Shown one piece after another: positions 46,387 through 55,813 of a DNA stretch of 64,000 nucleotides. Positions within the stretch are counted from its first letter, which is position 1. Each line of letters begins with the position of its first letter. Origin of the DNA: Candidatus Epilinea brevis. Lineage in GTDB: Bacteria > Chloroflexota > Anaerolineae > Epilineales > Epilineaceae. The position numbers were made by a program, and so were the translations under genes. The stretch is taken from positions 62,001 to 126,000 of the forward strand of contig JADJUE010000008.1 of assembly GCA_016710785.1 (NCBI GenBank), written 5' to 3'. Below the pieces are notes generated by a model that saw nothing but the letters and a program-made list of their open reading frames with translations, searched no databases and was not told the origin of the DNA.

Positions 46387-49167
46387 TCACAACAGATCCA
46401 CAGCATCCACATCCACCCGCCAGCCCGGACCCGGGGGGCAGGTCGCCAGCAAGGTATGCGGGTCGGGGGCGCGGAGCAGGATCTGCCAACGCGTATGTCC
46501 ACCCATGCGCTCGAAGTAGGCTGGTGCCGGGCCGATCAGGTTGGTGTCGGCCAGACCCAGTCGCCGGATGGCCGCCGTCAGCTGCTCCGCCAGCTTGCGC
46601 GCCGCCGCTTCGGCCGCCCGGGGCCCACCGTCCGTCACATACAAGAGGCGCGTCAAGCGGCTGAAGGGCGGGTAGCCCAGGGCGCGGCGAAAGGCCAGCT
46701 CTTGGCGGTAGAAACCAGGGTAGTCGTGGGCGGCGGCGAAGAGGATGGCCGGATGCTCCGGCTGGTAGGTCTGCAGGATCACCTGCCCCCCGGCCTCCCC
46801 GCGCCCCGCCCGTCCGGCGACCTGCGTCAGCAACTGGAAGGCCTGCTCCGCGGACCGAAAGTCCGGAAAGTGCAGCCCGGTATCCGCCGAGACGATGCCC
46901 ACCAGGGTCACCCGCGGCAAGTCCAGCCCCTTGGCGATCATCTGCGTGCCCACCAGCACATCCGCCTCGCCGGCGACAAAGGTCGCCAGGATGGCCTCAT
47001 GGGCTCCCTTGTGCGCCGTCGTGTCCGCATCCCAGCGCAGGATGCGCGCCGATGGGTGGGCGCGCCGCGCCGCCTCTTCCACCCGCTCCGTACCGGCGCC
47101 GAAGTGACGAATACGCCCGCTCGCGCAGTTTGGACACATCGAAGGTGAGATGGCACGGTGGTTGCAGTGATGGCAGATCAGGCGGGCGGCGCCCTGATGC
47201 CAGGTGAGCGGCACCCGGCAATGGGGACAGCGCATTGACTCCCCGCAGTCACGGCAGAACACATAGCTGGCCGAACCGCGCCGGTTCAGAAAGAGGATCG
47301 CCTGCTCGCCGGCGGCTAGCGTGGCTGCCAGGGCATCAGACAAAGCCTCGCTGAACAGGCCCGTATTGCCCGCCTTCAGTTCGGCGCGCATGTCGATCAC
47401 CCGCACCGGCGGCAGACCTTCGCCCGCACCCTGGTCCACCCGGTTCGCCAAGGTCAAGCCCAGCATCCGCCCCGCTTCCGCCTCCCAGGTCTGCTCCACC
47501 GTCGGTGTCGCCGACCCCAGGATCAGGGTCGCCCCATAACGTATCGCCCGTTCCCGCGCGACGTCGATGGCATGATAGCGGGGTGATTGACCTTGCTTGT
47601 AGCTCCCGGCATGGCATTCGTCGACCACCAGCAGACCCAGCCGGGGGAGGGGCGCCAGGACGGCGGACCGCGAGCCCACGATGACGTCCAGGAGCCCCTC
47701 GCGCGCCCTCCGCCAGGTGTCGGCGCGCTCACCGGCGCTCAGCCGCGAATGCCAGACCCCCACCCTGCCTGGAAATCGGGCGGCGAAGCGCCGCAGGGAC
47801 TGCGGGGTGAGGGCGATCTCCGGCACCAATACCACGGCCTGCCGTCCCGCCGCGAGCACCCTTGCGATGGCCCTAAGGTACAGCTCGGTCTTGCCGCTGC
47901 CCGTCACCCCACGGATCAGGATCGGTGGCGGCGCGGCGCCTGTCAGGCTTTGGTCCAGCAAAGGCTCCAGGCGAGCCCAGGCAGCCGCCTGCTCGGGCGT
48001 GAGGGGCCAGGCTTCGTCTTGGACGATCGCCTGGCCGACCAAGGGATCCCGCCAGGCGGCTGCTTCCAGGCGGTCCACCAACCGCCAGGCCCTCAGTTCG
48101 CCCAGAACCTTGGCCGTCACCCCAGGCAGGCGCAGGAGATCCCGCTCCTCTACCCGGCCCCCCAGGGCCGTCAACGCCGCCAGGGCCTGTACATGCCCCG
48201 CCGTACGCCGGTAGCGGCGCTCAGCGGACAGCAGCTCCGGAGAGCCGGCCCCGGAGGTCAAGGCCGAAGGGCGGGCAGGCTCCCCGCGCGATGAGGCGGC
48301 GGTGACCGCAACCAGGCCCGCCTTCTCCAGCACTCGGAGATCTGCGCGTTTCGCGGCGCAGGAGTCGAGGGCAACTTCGATGGTCAGCGGGAGCTGCCGG
48401 CTCTGCCGCAGGAGCGCCAGGAGGTCCGCCTTGGGATGCGGCCTCAGACCGGCGAGCAGCGCATCCAGATCCGACGCTTCCGTCAGGGGGCCCTCGATGA
48501 GGGCCAGCTTGCGGGGCGCAAGGCGCAGCGGTGAGAGGCGCAGTTCCTGGCTGATCAAGCCGGCACGCAGCAGCGGGCCGGCGGCCAGCTGCGGCTGGCG
48601 TAGACCTTCGGCCGCCAAGGCGGCTGCCGTGATCTCGCTGTGGCCCTGGAGCAAGCCCAGGAGCTGCATCGCCGGAGGCGGCAGATCGCGCAGTTCCTCG
48701 GCGTGGGGCCGCCGGCCGCTGCGCCGATAGACCTCCTCCACTTGCGGCAGACCGCCCGGCGGCAGGAAGAGCCGCAGACAGTCGAAGAGCGGCGCCAGGG
48801 TCCACTCCGCCATCCAACGTGCCAGGTCGATGTCGCGCCGATCCAGGAAGGGCAGCGGATCGATGATCGCCGCCACGTCCCGCAACCGCTCCACTGGGCT
48901 GCTGGGTCCGATGTCCAGGATCAGCCCGCTCAACTCTCGGCGACCGAAGGGCACCCAGACGGCCTGCCCTGGACGGGCCAGTTCCGCCAACTCCGATGGA
49001 AGCCGGTAATGAAATCCCGCGGACCAGGGACGCGAACCCATGGCCGGGCGCGGAAGATCCAGGGCCACCTCGGCCACCCGGAGCGGCGCGCCGCGAGGGT
49101 CCTCCTCTGCGGGCCAGGGTGACGAGGGCAGAGCGGCAGGAAGCATGCGCGCGCCGGCTCCGCCCAT
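46387..49167 (-). CDS. priA: Primosomal helicase PriA
   Basis: A 926-residue 3'-5' helicase that restarts stalled replication forks. The N-terminal 3'-DNA-binding domain has GFHYRLPSELAELARPGQAV...VPFGRRELSG. The helicase has Walker A GVTGSGKTELY, Walker B VVDECHAGSY (DECH rather than the common DEEH), and a zinc domain with CRDCGESMRCPHC and CHHCNH...CPNC. Motif V/VI: AGRAGRGEAGGQVILQT. It starts directly after the gmk stop (TGAATG) and is probably co-transcribed with it. Slightly long because of the N-terminal domain and inserts. Confidence 0.94.
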   Translation of the reverse strand: MGGAGARMLPAALPSSPWPAEEDPRGAPLRVAEVALDLPRPAMGSRPWSAGFHYRLPSELAELARPGQAVWVPFGRRELSGLILDIGPSSPVERLRDVAAIIDPLPFLDRRDIDLARWMAEWTLAPLFDCLRLFLPPGGLPQVEEVYRRSGRRPHAEELRDLPPPAMQLLGLLQGHSEITAAALAAEGLRQPQLAAGPLLRAGLISQELRLSPLRLAPRKLALIEGPLTEASDLDALLAGLRPHPKADLLALLRQSRQLPLTIEVALDSCAAKRADLRVLEKAGLVAVTAASSRGEPARPSALTSGAGSPELLSAERRYRRTAGHVQALAALTALGGRVEERDLLRLPGVTAKVLGELRAWRLVDRLEAAAWRDPLVGQAIVQDEAWPLTPEQAAAWARLEPLLDQSLTGAAPPPILIRGVTGSGKTELYLRAIARVLAAGRQAVVLVPEIALTPQSLRRFAARFPGRVGVWHSRLSAGERADTWRRAREGLLDVIVGSRSAVLAPLPRLGLLVVDECHAGSYKQGQSPRYHAIDVARERAIRYGATLILGSATPTVEQTWEAEAGRMLGLTLANRVDQGAGEGLPPVRVIDMRAELKAGNTGLFSEALSDALAATLAAGEQAILFLNRRGSASYVFCRDCGESMRCPHCRVPLTWHQGAARLICHHCNHRAISPSMCPNCASGRIRHFGAGTERVEEAARRAHPSARILRWDADTTAHKGAHEAILATFVAGEADVLVGTQMIAKGLDLPRVTLVGIVSADTGLHFPDFRSAEQAFQLLTQVAGRAGRGEAGGQVILQTYQPEHPAILFAAAHDYPGFYRQELAFRRALGYPPFSRLTRLLYVTDGGPRAAEAAARKLAEQLTAAIRRLGLADTNLIGPAPAYFERMGGHTRWQILLRAPDPHTLLATCPPGPGWRVDVDAVDLL

Positions 49168-49872
49168 TCAGACGACGATGTTGCGCGCCTTCACCCGATG
49201 CTTTTCAGCGCGGATGATGGCCTGGATGAAGTCGACCGTCCTTTCCAGCTCGTCACGGCGGTTGATGACCACGTAGTCGAACTCCAGCACCCGCCTCAGC
49301 TCCTGCCGCGCCGTGGCGATGCGCAGCTTCAGCCGGTCCGGGGGTTCGCTCTTGCGCTCCCGAAGGCGGCGCTCCAACTCGTCCAGGCTGTCGGCCATCA
49401 GGAAGATGAAGATGGCCTCCGGCAGGATCTGCTTGATGCTTCGCGCCCCCTGAACGTCAACCCGCAGCACCACATCCTGGCCGCTGGCCAGGGCCTTGCG
49501 CACCTGCTGCTTGGGGATGCCCTTGTAGTCGCCGTAGACCACGGCATGCTCCAAGAGCTCATCCTGGTCGATCATCTCCGCGAACTCGGCCACCGAGACG
49601 AAGTGGTAGTCCTGACCATCGACCTCGCCCGCCCGCTGCGGGCGGGTGGTGGCCGTCACCACGAAGTGGAAGGACAACCCGCGGCCGGCCATGTGGTGAA
49701 TCACCTCGTCCTTACCCACGCCGGAAGGTCCGGAGAGGACCAGCACCAAGGGCGGCGGGTTGAAGACGCGCGCGATGATCGCATCAGAGGTCTGTTGGGT
49801 CTCATCCACGCGCTCGGGGGGCTCTGATTGGGCCGCCACGTCATCGGGCGGCAGCACGGCGGAGGCGTTCAA
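49168..49872 (-). CDS. gmk: Guanylate kinase
   Basis: A 234-residue enzyme, GMP + ATP to GDP + ADP. P-loop SGPSGVGKDEV carries Asp where most have Ser/Thr. The GMP-binding part has TATTRPQRAGEVDGQDYHFVS with EHAVVYGDYKGIPK, then LRVDVQGARSIKQILPEAIFIFL and a lid RLRERKSEPPDRLKLRIATA. A 40-residue N-terminal extension (PPDDVAAQSEPPERVDETQQ) is extra to the family and may mean that the start is further in. It precedes priA with no gap, and diverges from rarA. Confidence 0.92.
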   Translation of the reverse strand: MNASAVLPPDDVAAQSEPPERVDETQQTSDAIIARVFNPPPLVLVLSGPSGVGKDEVIHHMAGRGLSFHFVVTATTRPQRAGEVDGQDYHFVSVAEFAEMIDQDELLEHAVVYGDYKGIPKQQVRKALASGQDVVLRVDVQGARSIKQILPEAIFIFLMADSLDELERRLRERKSEPPDRLKLRIATARQELRRVLEFDYVVINRRDELERTVDFIQAIIRAEKHRVKARNIVV

Positions 49873-49985
49873 GCCGGGTCACTCCCTGCTGGGGGGAACG
49901 GGCGGATGCAAACTGCAGGCAATTGTGACGCGGGCCGCGGGCCTTGTCCAGCAATCCCGCTGCCGGCCCTATACTGAAGCTCGTC

Positions 49986-52232
49986 ATGGACCTTTTCGAC
50001 CACCGTCGCCAGCAGCTGACCGCCGCGGACGCGCCGCTTGCGGACCGCATGCGGCCCCGAACCCTGGACGAGTTCGTCGGTCAGGAGCACATCGTCGGCC
50101 ACGGACGCCTCCTGCGCCGGGCCATCGAAGCGGACCAGCTCAGCAGCCTCATCTTCCACGGGCCACCCGGTACGGGGAAGACCACGTTGGCCCGGGTCAT
50201 CGCCGGCAGCACCCAAGCCCAGTTCACGGCGCTCAACGCCGTACTGGCCGGGGTGAAGGACATCCGCGCCGCCGTGGAGGGGGCCCAGGAACGCCGCGGC
50301 CTGCATGGGCGACGCACCATCCTCTTCGTGGACGAGGTCCACCGCTTCAACAAGGCCCAGCAGGACGCGCTCCTGCCTTGGGTTGAAAACGGTACCGTCG
50401 TCCTCATCGGGGCCACCACCGAGAACCCCTTCTTCGAGGTGAACAAGGCCCTGGTCTCACGATCGCGGGTCTTCCAACTGCGCCCTCTGGTGGCCTCCGA
50501 CTTGCGGCGCGTGGCCCAGATGGCCCTCGCCGACGTCGAGCGCGGTTACGGCCGCCGCGACGTGGGCATCGACGAGGAGGCCTTGGCGCATCTGGTGAAT
50601 GTATCGTCGGGTGACGCGAGGGCCCTCCTCAACGCCCTGGAGTTGGCGGTGGAGACCACCGCGCCTGACGCCGAAGGCCACCTGCATATCGACCTGTCCG
50701 TGGCCGAGGAGTCCATTCAACGCCGTGCCATCCTCTATGACAAGGAAGGCGACTCCCATTACGACACCATCTCCGCCTTCATCAAGAGCGTGCGCGGTTC
50801 GGATCCCGACGCCGCCCTGTACTGGCTCGCCAGGATGGTCTACGCCGGGGAGGATCCGCGGTTCATCTTCCGCCGCCTCCTCATCCTGGCCGCCGAGGAT
50901 GTAGGTCTGGCCGATCCCCAGGCCATCGCCGTGGTTGGTGCCTGCGCCGCCGCATTCGATTATGTCGGGCTGCCGGAAGGGCAGTTCCATCTGGCCGAGG
51001 CCACCCTGTACCTCGCCACCGCCGCCAAGTCCAACAGCGCCCTGGCGTACTTCGACGCCCTGGAATCGGTCCAGCGGGACCGCGCCGACGACGTGCCCGA
51101 TCCGCTCAAGGACAACAACCGCGATGCCGAAGGCCTCGGCCACGGCAAAGGCTACCTGTATCCCCATGCCTACCGCGACCATTGGGTGGCCCAGCAGTAC
51201 CTGCCCCAAGAGCTTCAGGGCCGTATCTTCTACCAGCCCAGCGACCAAGGACACGAAGGCAGCATCCGCCAGTCCACCTTGCGGCGGCGCGAGGCGCAGC
51301 TGGCCGCCATGGTCGATGGCGCGAGACAGCCAGCGCTCCCCGACGACGTGACGGGCGGGCTCAGCTTCACCGGAGCCCATCTGAGCCGCGAGCGCCAGCG
51401 TTGGCTGGCGCGCAGTCAGGGCCGGCAGGCCGGACGGTTGGCGGCCCTGCGGGATCACCTGATAGAAGCAGCCTCATTGACCCGCCATGCCGTGGCTCTG
51501 GACCTGAACGCCGGCAGCGGTCTCATCACCTGGGAGCTGGCGCGGCGCCTGCCCGAAGGCGGCGTCTACGCCCTGACCGGGAGCCAAGCGGAAGCGGAGG
51601 CCCTGGCGGCCCTCGGCGGCGGCGCTCCGGACGCCGAATGCCCGGTCATCCTGACCGGAACCCCATCGGATCTGCCGCAGCTGCTGGGTCTGCGTGGGGA
51701 CGGTGCTTTGCGCTTCGACGCCATCCTGGGCCGCGAGCCGGCATTGGGCACCCTGCCCGCCGAGCGCCGCGCCGCGTTGATGATCCTGGCCCGCCTTCTG
51801 GCTCCCGGCGGACGGCTCGTGTTGGCGCTGAGACTGCCGGGAGCCGGCTCCCGACCGCTGGATCTGCTGCTTGACGACCAGGACATTCCTGCGGACGTCC
51901 TGGACCGCGCCCTTGCCGCGCAGGCTGCGGCGTATGCCGGCCAGCCGGGGCTCAGCCTGGATCTGGAGGGGCTTGGCGCCGAACTCGAGGCCGCCGGCCT
52001 GCAAGTGGCGAAGGCGGAGCTGCTACAGGAAGCGCTGCCGTTGGGGATGGGAACGACGCTTGGTGATCGCTGGTTCGGAGCGGGAGCCGTCTTCGCCGGG
52101 TGGTTGTCACGATCGCTGGCGGAGGACGAGATAGCGCTGCTACGAGCGCGAATGGCCATCCGGACCGCTGGCGACATCCCCCCGCCCTGGCGCGTGGCCA
52201 CGGCATGTCTCGTCGCCGCGGCGTCATATTAG
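49986..52232 (+). CDS. rarA: RarA/MgsA AAA ATPase fused to a methyltransferase-like domain
   Basis: A 748-residue protein. Residues 1-~435 are RarA: GPPGTGKTTLARVIAG, ILFVDEVHRFNKAQQD, ATTENPFFEVN, the helical lid, and the C-terminal tetramerisation domain with YLPQELQGRIFYQP. RarA acts at stalled forks with SSB. Residues ~480-748 are a class I SAM methyltransferase-like domain (VALDLNAGSGLITWELARRL; LARLLAPGGRLVLALRLPG). This fusion is known, from general knowledge, in some cyanobacteria and Chloroflexota. The domain's target is unknown and the DPPY-type motif is absent. ATG 49986 matches the usual MDLFDHR start. Confidence 0.88.
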   Translation: MDLFDHRRQQLTAADAPLADRMRPRTLDEFVGQEHIVGHGRLLRRAIEADQLSSLIFHGPPGTGKTTLARVIAGSTQAQFTALNAVLAGVKDIRAAVEGAQERRGLHGRRTILFVDEVHRFNKAQQDALLPWVENGTVVLIGATTENPFFEVNKALVSRSRVFQLRPLVASDLRRVAQMALADVERGYGRRDVGIDEEALAHLVNVSSGDARALLNALELAVETTAPDAEGHLHIDLSVAEESIQRRAILYDKEGDSHYDTISAFIKSVRGSDPDAALYWLARMVYAGEDPRFIFRRLLILAAEDVGLADPQAIAVVGACAAAFDYVGLPEGQFHLAEATLYLATAAKSNSALAYFDALESVQRDRADDVPDPLKDNNRDAEGLGHGKGYLYPHAYRDHWVAQQYLPQELQGRIFYQPSDQGHEGSIRQSTLRRREAQLAAMVDGARQPALPDDVTGGLSFTGAHLSRERQRWLARSQGRQAGRLAALRDHLIEAASLTRHAVALDLNAGSGLITWELARRLPEGGVYALTGSQAEAEALAALGGGAPDAECPVILTGTPSDLPQLLGLRGDGALRFDAILGREPALGTLPAERRAALMILARLLAPGGRLVLALRLPGAGSRPLDLLLDDQDIPADVLDRALAAQAAAYAGQPGLSLDLEGLGAELEAAGLQVAKAELLQEALPLGMGTTLGDRWFGAGAVFAGWLSRSLAEDEIALLRARMAIRTAGDIPPPWRVATACLVAAASY

Positions 52233-52286
52233 AAACAACCACCAAACAATCGCCTAATAGAGAAATAGCATTCTAGGCCACATCAA

Positions 52287-52315
52287 TGCACAGCGCGATG
52301 TATTGTGGTTATAAT
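52287..52315 (+). promoter_or_regulatory. Candidate promoter in an AT-rich stretch
   Basis: TGCACA (52287-52292), 17-bp spacer, perfect TATAAT (52310-52315). It lies 140 bp ahead of the small secreted protein gene at 52455, in the most AT-rich stretch of the window (52230-52320). Confidence 0.45.
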
Positions 52316-52454
52316 GCGTGCGTCCTGCTTGATCTGGAGCCGCTTGGTCGCCCGCGTTTCACCATACCGGGAGGGGGCCGTCCGTCAACGGCGGTTGCTC
52401 TCGTCCTTCGATATCCGAGCGCGTTCCGCGCCCGGGCATACAGGAGCTATCGCC

Positions 52455-52895
52455 ATGTTCATTCCCTTCGTCGGCCGCCATCTTCGCTCGTTGGTTCTGG
52501 CTATCCTGCTGCCGGCCGTCTGGGGCGGTTCGGCCATCATCCCTCCCGCCCTTGCCGATTCCGGCGATTGCTCAAGCATCCTCGCCTTCCCCAAGCCGCC
52601 GCCTGTTCCCCTCAGCTTCCCGAAGCCGCCCCCGGTGCCGCTGGGCGGGATCAGCGGCCGCGTCCTCGTAGGGGCGAATGGGACCGCCGACGTGACGGTC
52701 AGCCTGTACCGCTGCATGGGCGCCGATGCAGTGCTGGTCGGTCAGACGGTCTCAGGGGCGGAAGGAGCCTATGCCTTCTCGGCGTTCTCGGCGCTGGGAA
52801 CCGACCACGACTATTACGTCGAGGTACCGGGTCCGACCACCCAGGGCGCGTATGCGCTGCCAGGCATGACCGGCATCAACCTGCAGGCGCAGTAG
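52455..52895 (+). CDS. Small secreted protein with SdrD/CNA-B-like domain
   Basis: A 146-residue protein; ACAGGAG precedes ATG 52455, and the signal peptide ends near PALADS. A Pro-rich double repeat FPKPPPVPL follows, then GGISGRVLVGANGTADVTVSLYRC, a strand pattern like carboxypeptidase-regulatory/CNA-B domains, closing with YAFSAFSALGTDHDYYVEVPG. A long upstream extension in frame is ruled out by lack of a ribosome site. A terminator lies directly downstream. Confidence 0.62.
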   Translation: MFIPFVGRHLRSLVLAILLPAVWGGSAIIPPALADSGDCSSILAFPKPPPVPLSFPKPPPVPLGGISGRVLVGANGTADVTVSLYRCMGADAVLVGQTVSGAEGAYAFSAFSALGTDHDYYVEVPGPTTQGAYALPGMTGINLQAQ

Positions 52896-52925
52896 TCTCG
52901 AGGACTTTCCGACAACCAGAAGGCG

Positions 52926-52958
52926 AAAGGGGGCAGGGCTGCAGTCCTGCCCCCCTTT
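52926..52958. terminator. Terminator after the small secreted protein
   Basis: AAAGGGGGCAGG (52926-52937) pairs with CCTGCCCCCCTTT (52946-52958); both strands have a run of T after the stem, so it can serve both this gene and the convergent regulator gene ending at 53036. Confidence 0.8.
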
Positions 52959-53035
52959 GCTGCCGGCGGATCAAGCCTTGTTCGCGACAGCCATGGCGGC
53001 GGTATCAGCCGCCGCCGTCGATCCGCCCAGCGATC

Positions 53036-54748
53036 CTAGCGGTGGGCATCCAGGAATTGCAGCGCTTCGCGGTACAGCGCCAAGGCCTCGATCACCTGTC
53101 CCTGCTTCTCCAGCAGCTCGGCCAGCTGTCGCAGGGATTCGCCGATGCCCGCAAGGTCCTTGAGCGCCCGACACAGGCTCAGGCTGCTCTCCAGGTGGAT
53201 CCGGGCGATTTCGAACTGATCCCGCTCAGAGGCAATGTAGGCGCGGTAGCGATGGCAGAGCGCCAGCCCCGGCAGATGCCCCTGCGCTTCGAAGAGCTGC
53301 TGCGCCTCGGCCACCAGCGGCTCCACCCGTTCCAGCGCACCCGACTGGCCGAGAATGGTTCCCAGGGTCATCAACCCATTGGCGGTGATGGTCTTGTCCC
53401 CCAGTCGGCGCCCCAGCTGCATGTACTCGCGCAGCAGCTCTTCGGCACGACCGAAATCACCGGCATCGATCTCCACCAAGGCGGCGTTGTGCAGCACACC
53501 GGCAAGCGTGGTCTGGTCACCGCTCTCCCGGAAAGTCGCCGCCCCTTCTGCCAGCAGGCCCCGGGCACGGGCAAGATCCCCTTCCTGGTAAGCAACGGCG
53601 CCTAGCGATGCCAGGCAGCGGCTCTGCAATCGTTCGTCGCCCAACCTCAGGGAAAGCTGCAGCGCTTCGTCGAACCATTGCCGCGCCTGATCGTGGTCGC
53701 TGGCACATAGCGCCAGCGACCCTGCGGCGTACACCGCCTGGGCATAGATCCGGCTCTCCTGAGCGGGTCGGGCCACCAACACCTGACGCACGTATTGCCG
53801 CCCCAGGTCGACCATCGCCCGCAGGTACCAGTAGCGCCAGAGCGCTGCCAGCAGCCGCAAGGCCAGCTCCGCATCGCTGCGCGCGCCCTGCTCGCTGGAA
53901 GCCCAGTCCATGGCCAGCCGGATCTCCGTGTCGCGCTGATCCAGCTGCTCCACCCAGGACGCATGGTCCGGACCGGACAGATGAGGCTCGATGCGTTCCA
54001 GCCAGGCCGTCAGGTCACTGAATTGGCGCAGCCGGTCCTCGTCCTGCCGTCCCAGCTCTCGATTGCGGACCGCCGGTCCAGCGGGTGCCATGACCGGCGT
54101 CGAGCCCGACATCGGCGACACCGATAGCGCGACAACCGCCGGCTCCTCCATAGCGGAGGGCCTGGGGCCGTACGGCGGCACCTCGGTATCGCGGTCCGCT
54201 TCCGTGGCCGTCGACCGCAACGCGGCGGCCATCCGGTCGGCGAGCCGCTGGCGTTCCGCCACCACCCACGGTAGACCGATCAGCGGCAACAGGCCATCAC
54301 CATAGAGCTGTCTGGCACTGACCATGAGTCGCTGGCGCTCGGCGGGATCCGCGTCCCGGGCCGCCCGGGCCAGCAGTGAATCCAACTGCTGGACGTCAGT
54401 GCCGATACCGGGTGCCAGCTGCAGGGTGTAGTAATCGGCCTGGATGGTGCCCTCCGGCAGGCCAAGCTCCTTCAGTTCCTTGTTCAGGAAGAACAGGACA
54501 TGCGAGAGGCGCCGCTGCGCGACGCTCACGGGCTTGTCCGGCCAGAACAGCCGCGCGATCTCGTCACGACCGTGGGCACGGGTGGGTTGCAGCGCCAGAT
54601 AGGCCAACAGCGAGTCCTGAAGACGGCGCTGGAAGCGCTGAATCACCTGCCCCGCCCGCTCCAGCCGGAAACTGTGGAGCAGCCCCAGCGTCCAGATGCC
54701 GTGGGGAAGGGCCGTCGGGCTTGTCTTGCCGTCCATGAGATCGATCAT
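53036..54748 (-). CDS. Winged-helix/BTAD-like regulator with TPR repeats
   Basis: A 570-residue protein. The N-terminal ~100 residues are a SARP-type winged helix (LLAYLALQPTRAHGRDEIARLFWPD, SHVLFFLNKELKELG). Residues ~110-175 resemble a short bacterial activator (BTAD) domain. A ~70-residue variable linker follows. From residue 250 there are repeated TPR units with their A-B helices (GSLALCASDHDQARQWFDEALQLS, AAFRESGDQ..., IDAGDFGRAEELLREYM). TPR arrays sense protein or small ligands. No ATPase domain is present. It probably activates neighbouring genes; the target is unknown. It overlaps nothing and lies 19 nt downstream of the gene ending at 54767. Confidence 0.78.
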   Translation of the reverse strand: MIDLMDGKTSPTALPHGIWTLGLLHSFRLERAGQVIQRFQRRLQDSLLAYLALQPTRAHGRDEIARLFWPDKPVSVAQRRLSHVLFFLNKELKELGLPEGTIQADYYTLQLAPGIGTDVQQLDSLLARAARDADPAERQRLMVSARQLYGDGLLPLIGLPWVVAERQRLADRMAAALRSTATEADRDTEVPPYGPRPSAMEEPAVVALSVSPMSGSTPVMAPAGPAVRNRELGRQDEDRLRQFSDLTAWLERIEPHLSGPDHASWVEQLDQRDTEIRLAMDWASSEQGARSDAELALRLLAALWRYWYLRAMVDLGRQYVRQVLVARPAQESRIYAQAVYAAGSLALCASDHDQARQWFDEALQLSLRLGDERLQSRCLASLGAVAYQEGDLARARGLLAEGAATFRESGDQTTLAGVLHNAALVEIDAGDFGRAEELLREYMQLGRRLGDKTITANGLMTLGTILGQSGALERVEPLVAEAQQLFEAQGHLPGLALCHRYRAYIASERDQFEIARIHLESSLSLCRALKDLAGIGESLRQLAELLEKQGQVIEALALYREALQFLDAHR

Positions 54749-54766
54749 GTAGGTGGGTCGTTGGCC

Positions 54767-55813
54767 TCAGTCAATGGGGAAACGGTCCGCGTAGGACCAG
54801 CGATCGATAGCGCCATCGTAGGTGTAGCGCAATCCCGTCTGGAGCCGTTCACTGTTGGACACCAGGTTGAAGTCAAAGGTCATGATCCGTACCACCATCG
54901 CCTGGTCCGGGCCTACGGTGATGCGCCGGGCCTTTTCGTCACCGTGCACGCCCAAGCCGGCCAATGAGAACTCACTGCGGGGCGCCTGGTCCGCAAAACC
55001 GCCGTCGGCGTTCAAGGCCAGCGACACCACCGCGCTGCGGCGCGCCAGACCAAAGTACAGCCGCTTGCCCTTGGCACCGTTGAATGTGGACAGGCCGAAG
55101 GCATCGATGCCTTCCATCATGTCCCGCACCTTTCCCGAAGCCGGGTCCACCTGGTACAGGCGCCCCAGCGTCCGCGTCTCGTCGCTTCCGGACAAGCTGC
55201 TGGCGTACAGGCTCTGCAGGTCGCAATCATAGGTCAATCCAACCAGGCCGTACGGGTTGGCGGCGGACGGCGGGGCCACCACCGGCAGGTCCACCAATGG
55301 GCGCATCTTGCCCGTCTGGCCGTCCACCCTGTAGATGATGTTCTGCTTCTCGGCCGGGTTGTCCAGCACATGGACGTAAGGCACGGGAATCACATACACG
55401 TTGCCCGACCCGTCCAAGACCGGAGGGCCCAGATGCCCGCCCAGGCTCCAGGACGGATGCTGGTACACCCGCGCAACACCGTCGTCCGCGCCACCCTCGG
55501 TGATGACCAGGCCGAGGCGCCGGCTGTCCTGGGTGCTGAGCTGCGCCTGGGCGGAAAAGCCCTGGGCAGCGGCGAAAGCCGGCGGACGCTTGCAGAGCGA
55601 GGCGCCGCCGATGGGGTACACCGGACCCGCGCCGCCCCTGCCCCTGAGGGCCAAGAAGGCCGCCATGCCGGCGAACAGCAGCAAGCCCCCGGCGGCCCAT
55701 GGCGACACCGGGCCGCGGGCCGCGGCCCGGCGGGACCCGGCGGCCGACCGCGCCGCGCCGGGACCGCGGGTCGCCGGCACCGCCTGTTCGGGGCGCGAGC
55801 CGCGGCGCTTCAC
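54767..55813 (-). CDS. Membrane-anchored beta-propeller-like protein
   Basis: A 348-residue protein starting GTG 55813, overlapping the stop of the preceding gene (GTGA), so translation is coupled. A basic N-terminus (~45 residues, Arg/Ala/Pro-rich) precedes one membrane helix (GGLLLFAGMAAFLAL). The extracytoplasmic domain reads like a propeller/SMP-30-type fold: GGHLGPPVLDGSGNVYVIPV, NPYGLVGLTYDCDLQSLYASS, GRLYQVDPASGKVRDM. A possible disulfide is formed by two cysteines. No enzyme family can be named. It works, by context, with the amine-oxidase-like lipoprotein upstream. Confidence 0.58.
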   Translation of the reverse strand: MKRRGSRPEQAVPATRGPGAARSAAGSRRAAARGPVSPWAAGGLLLFAGMAAFLALRGRGGAGPVYPIGGASLCKRPPAFAAAQGFSAQAQLSTQDSRRLGLVITEGGADDGVARVYQHPSWSLGGHLGPPVLDGSGNVYVIPVPYVHVLDNPAEKQNIIYRVDGQTGKMRPLVDLPVVAPPSAANPYGLVGLTYDCDLQSLYASSLSGSDETRTLGRLYQVDPASGKVRDMMEGIDAFGLSTFNGAKGKRLYFGLARRSAVVSLALNADGGFADQAPRSEFSLAGLGVHGDEKARRITVGPDQAMVVRIMTFDFNLVSNSERLQTGLRYTYDGAIDRWSYADRFPID

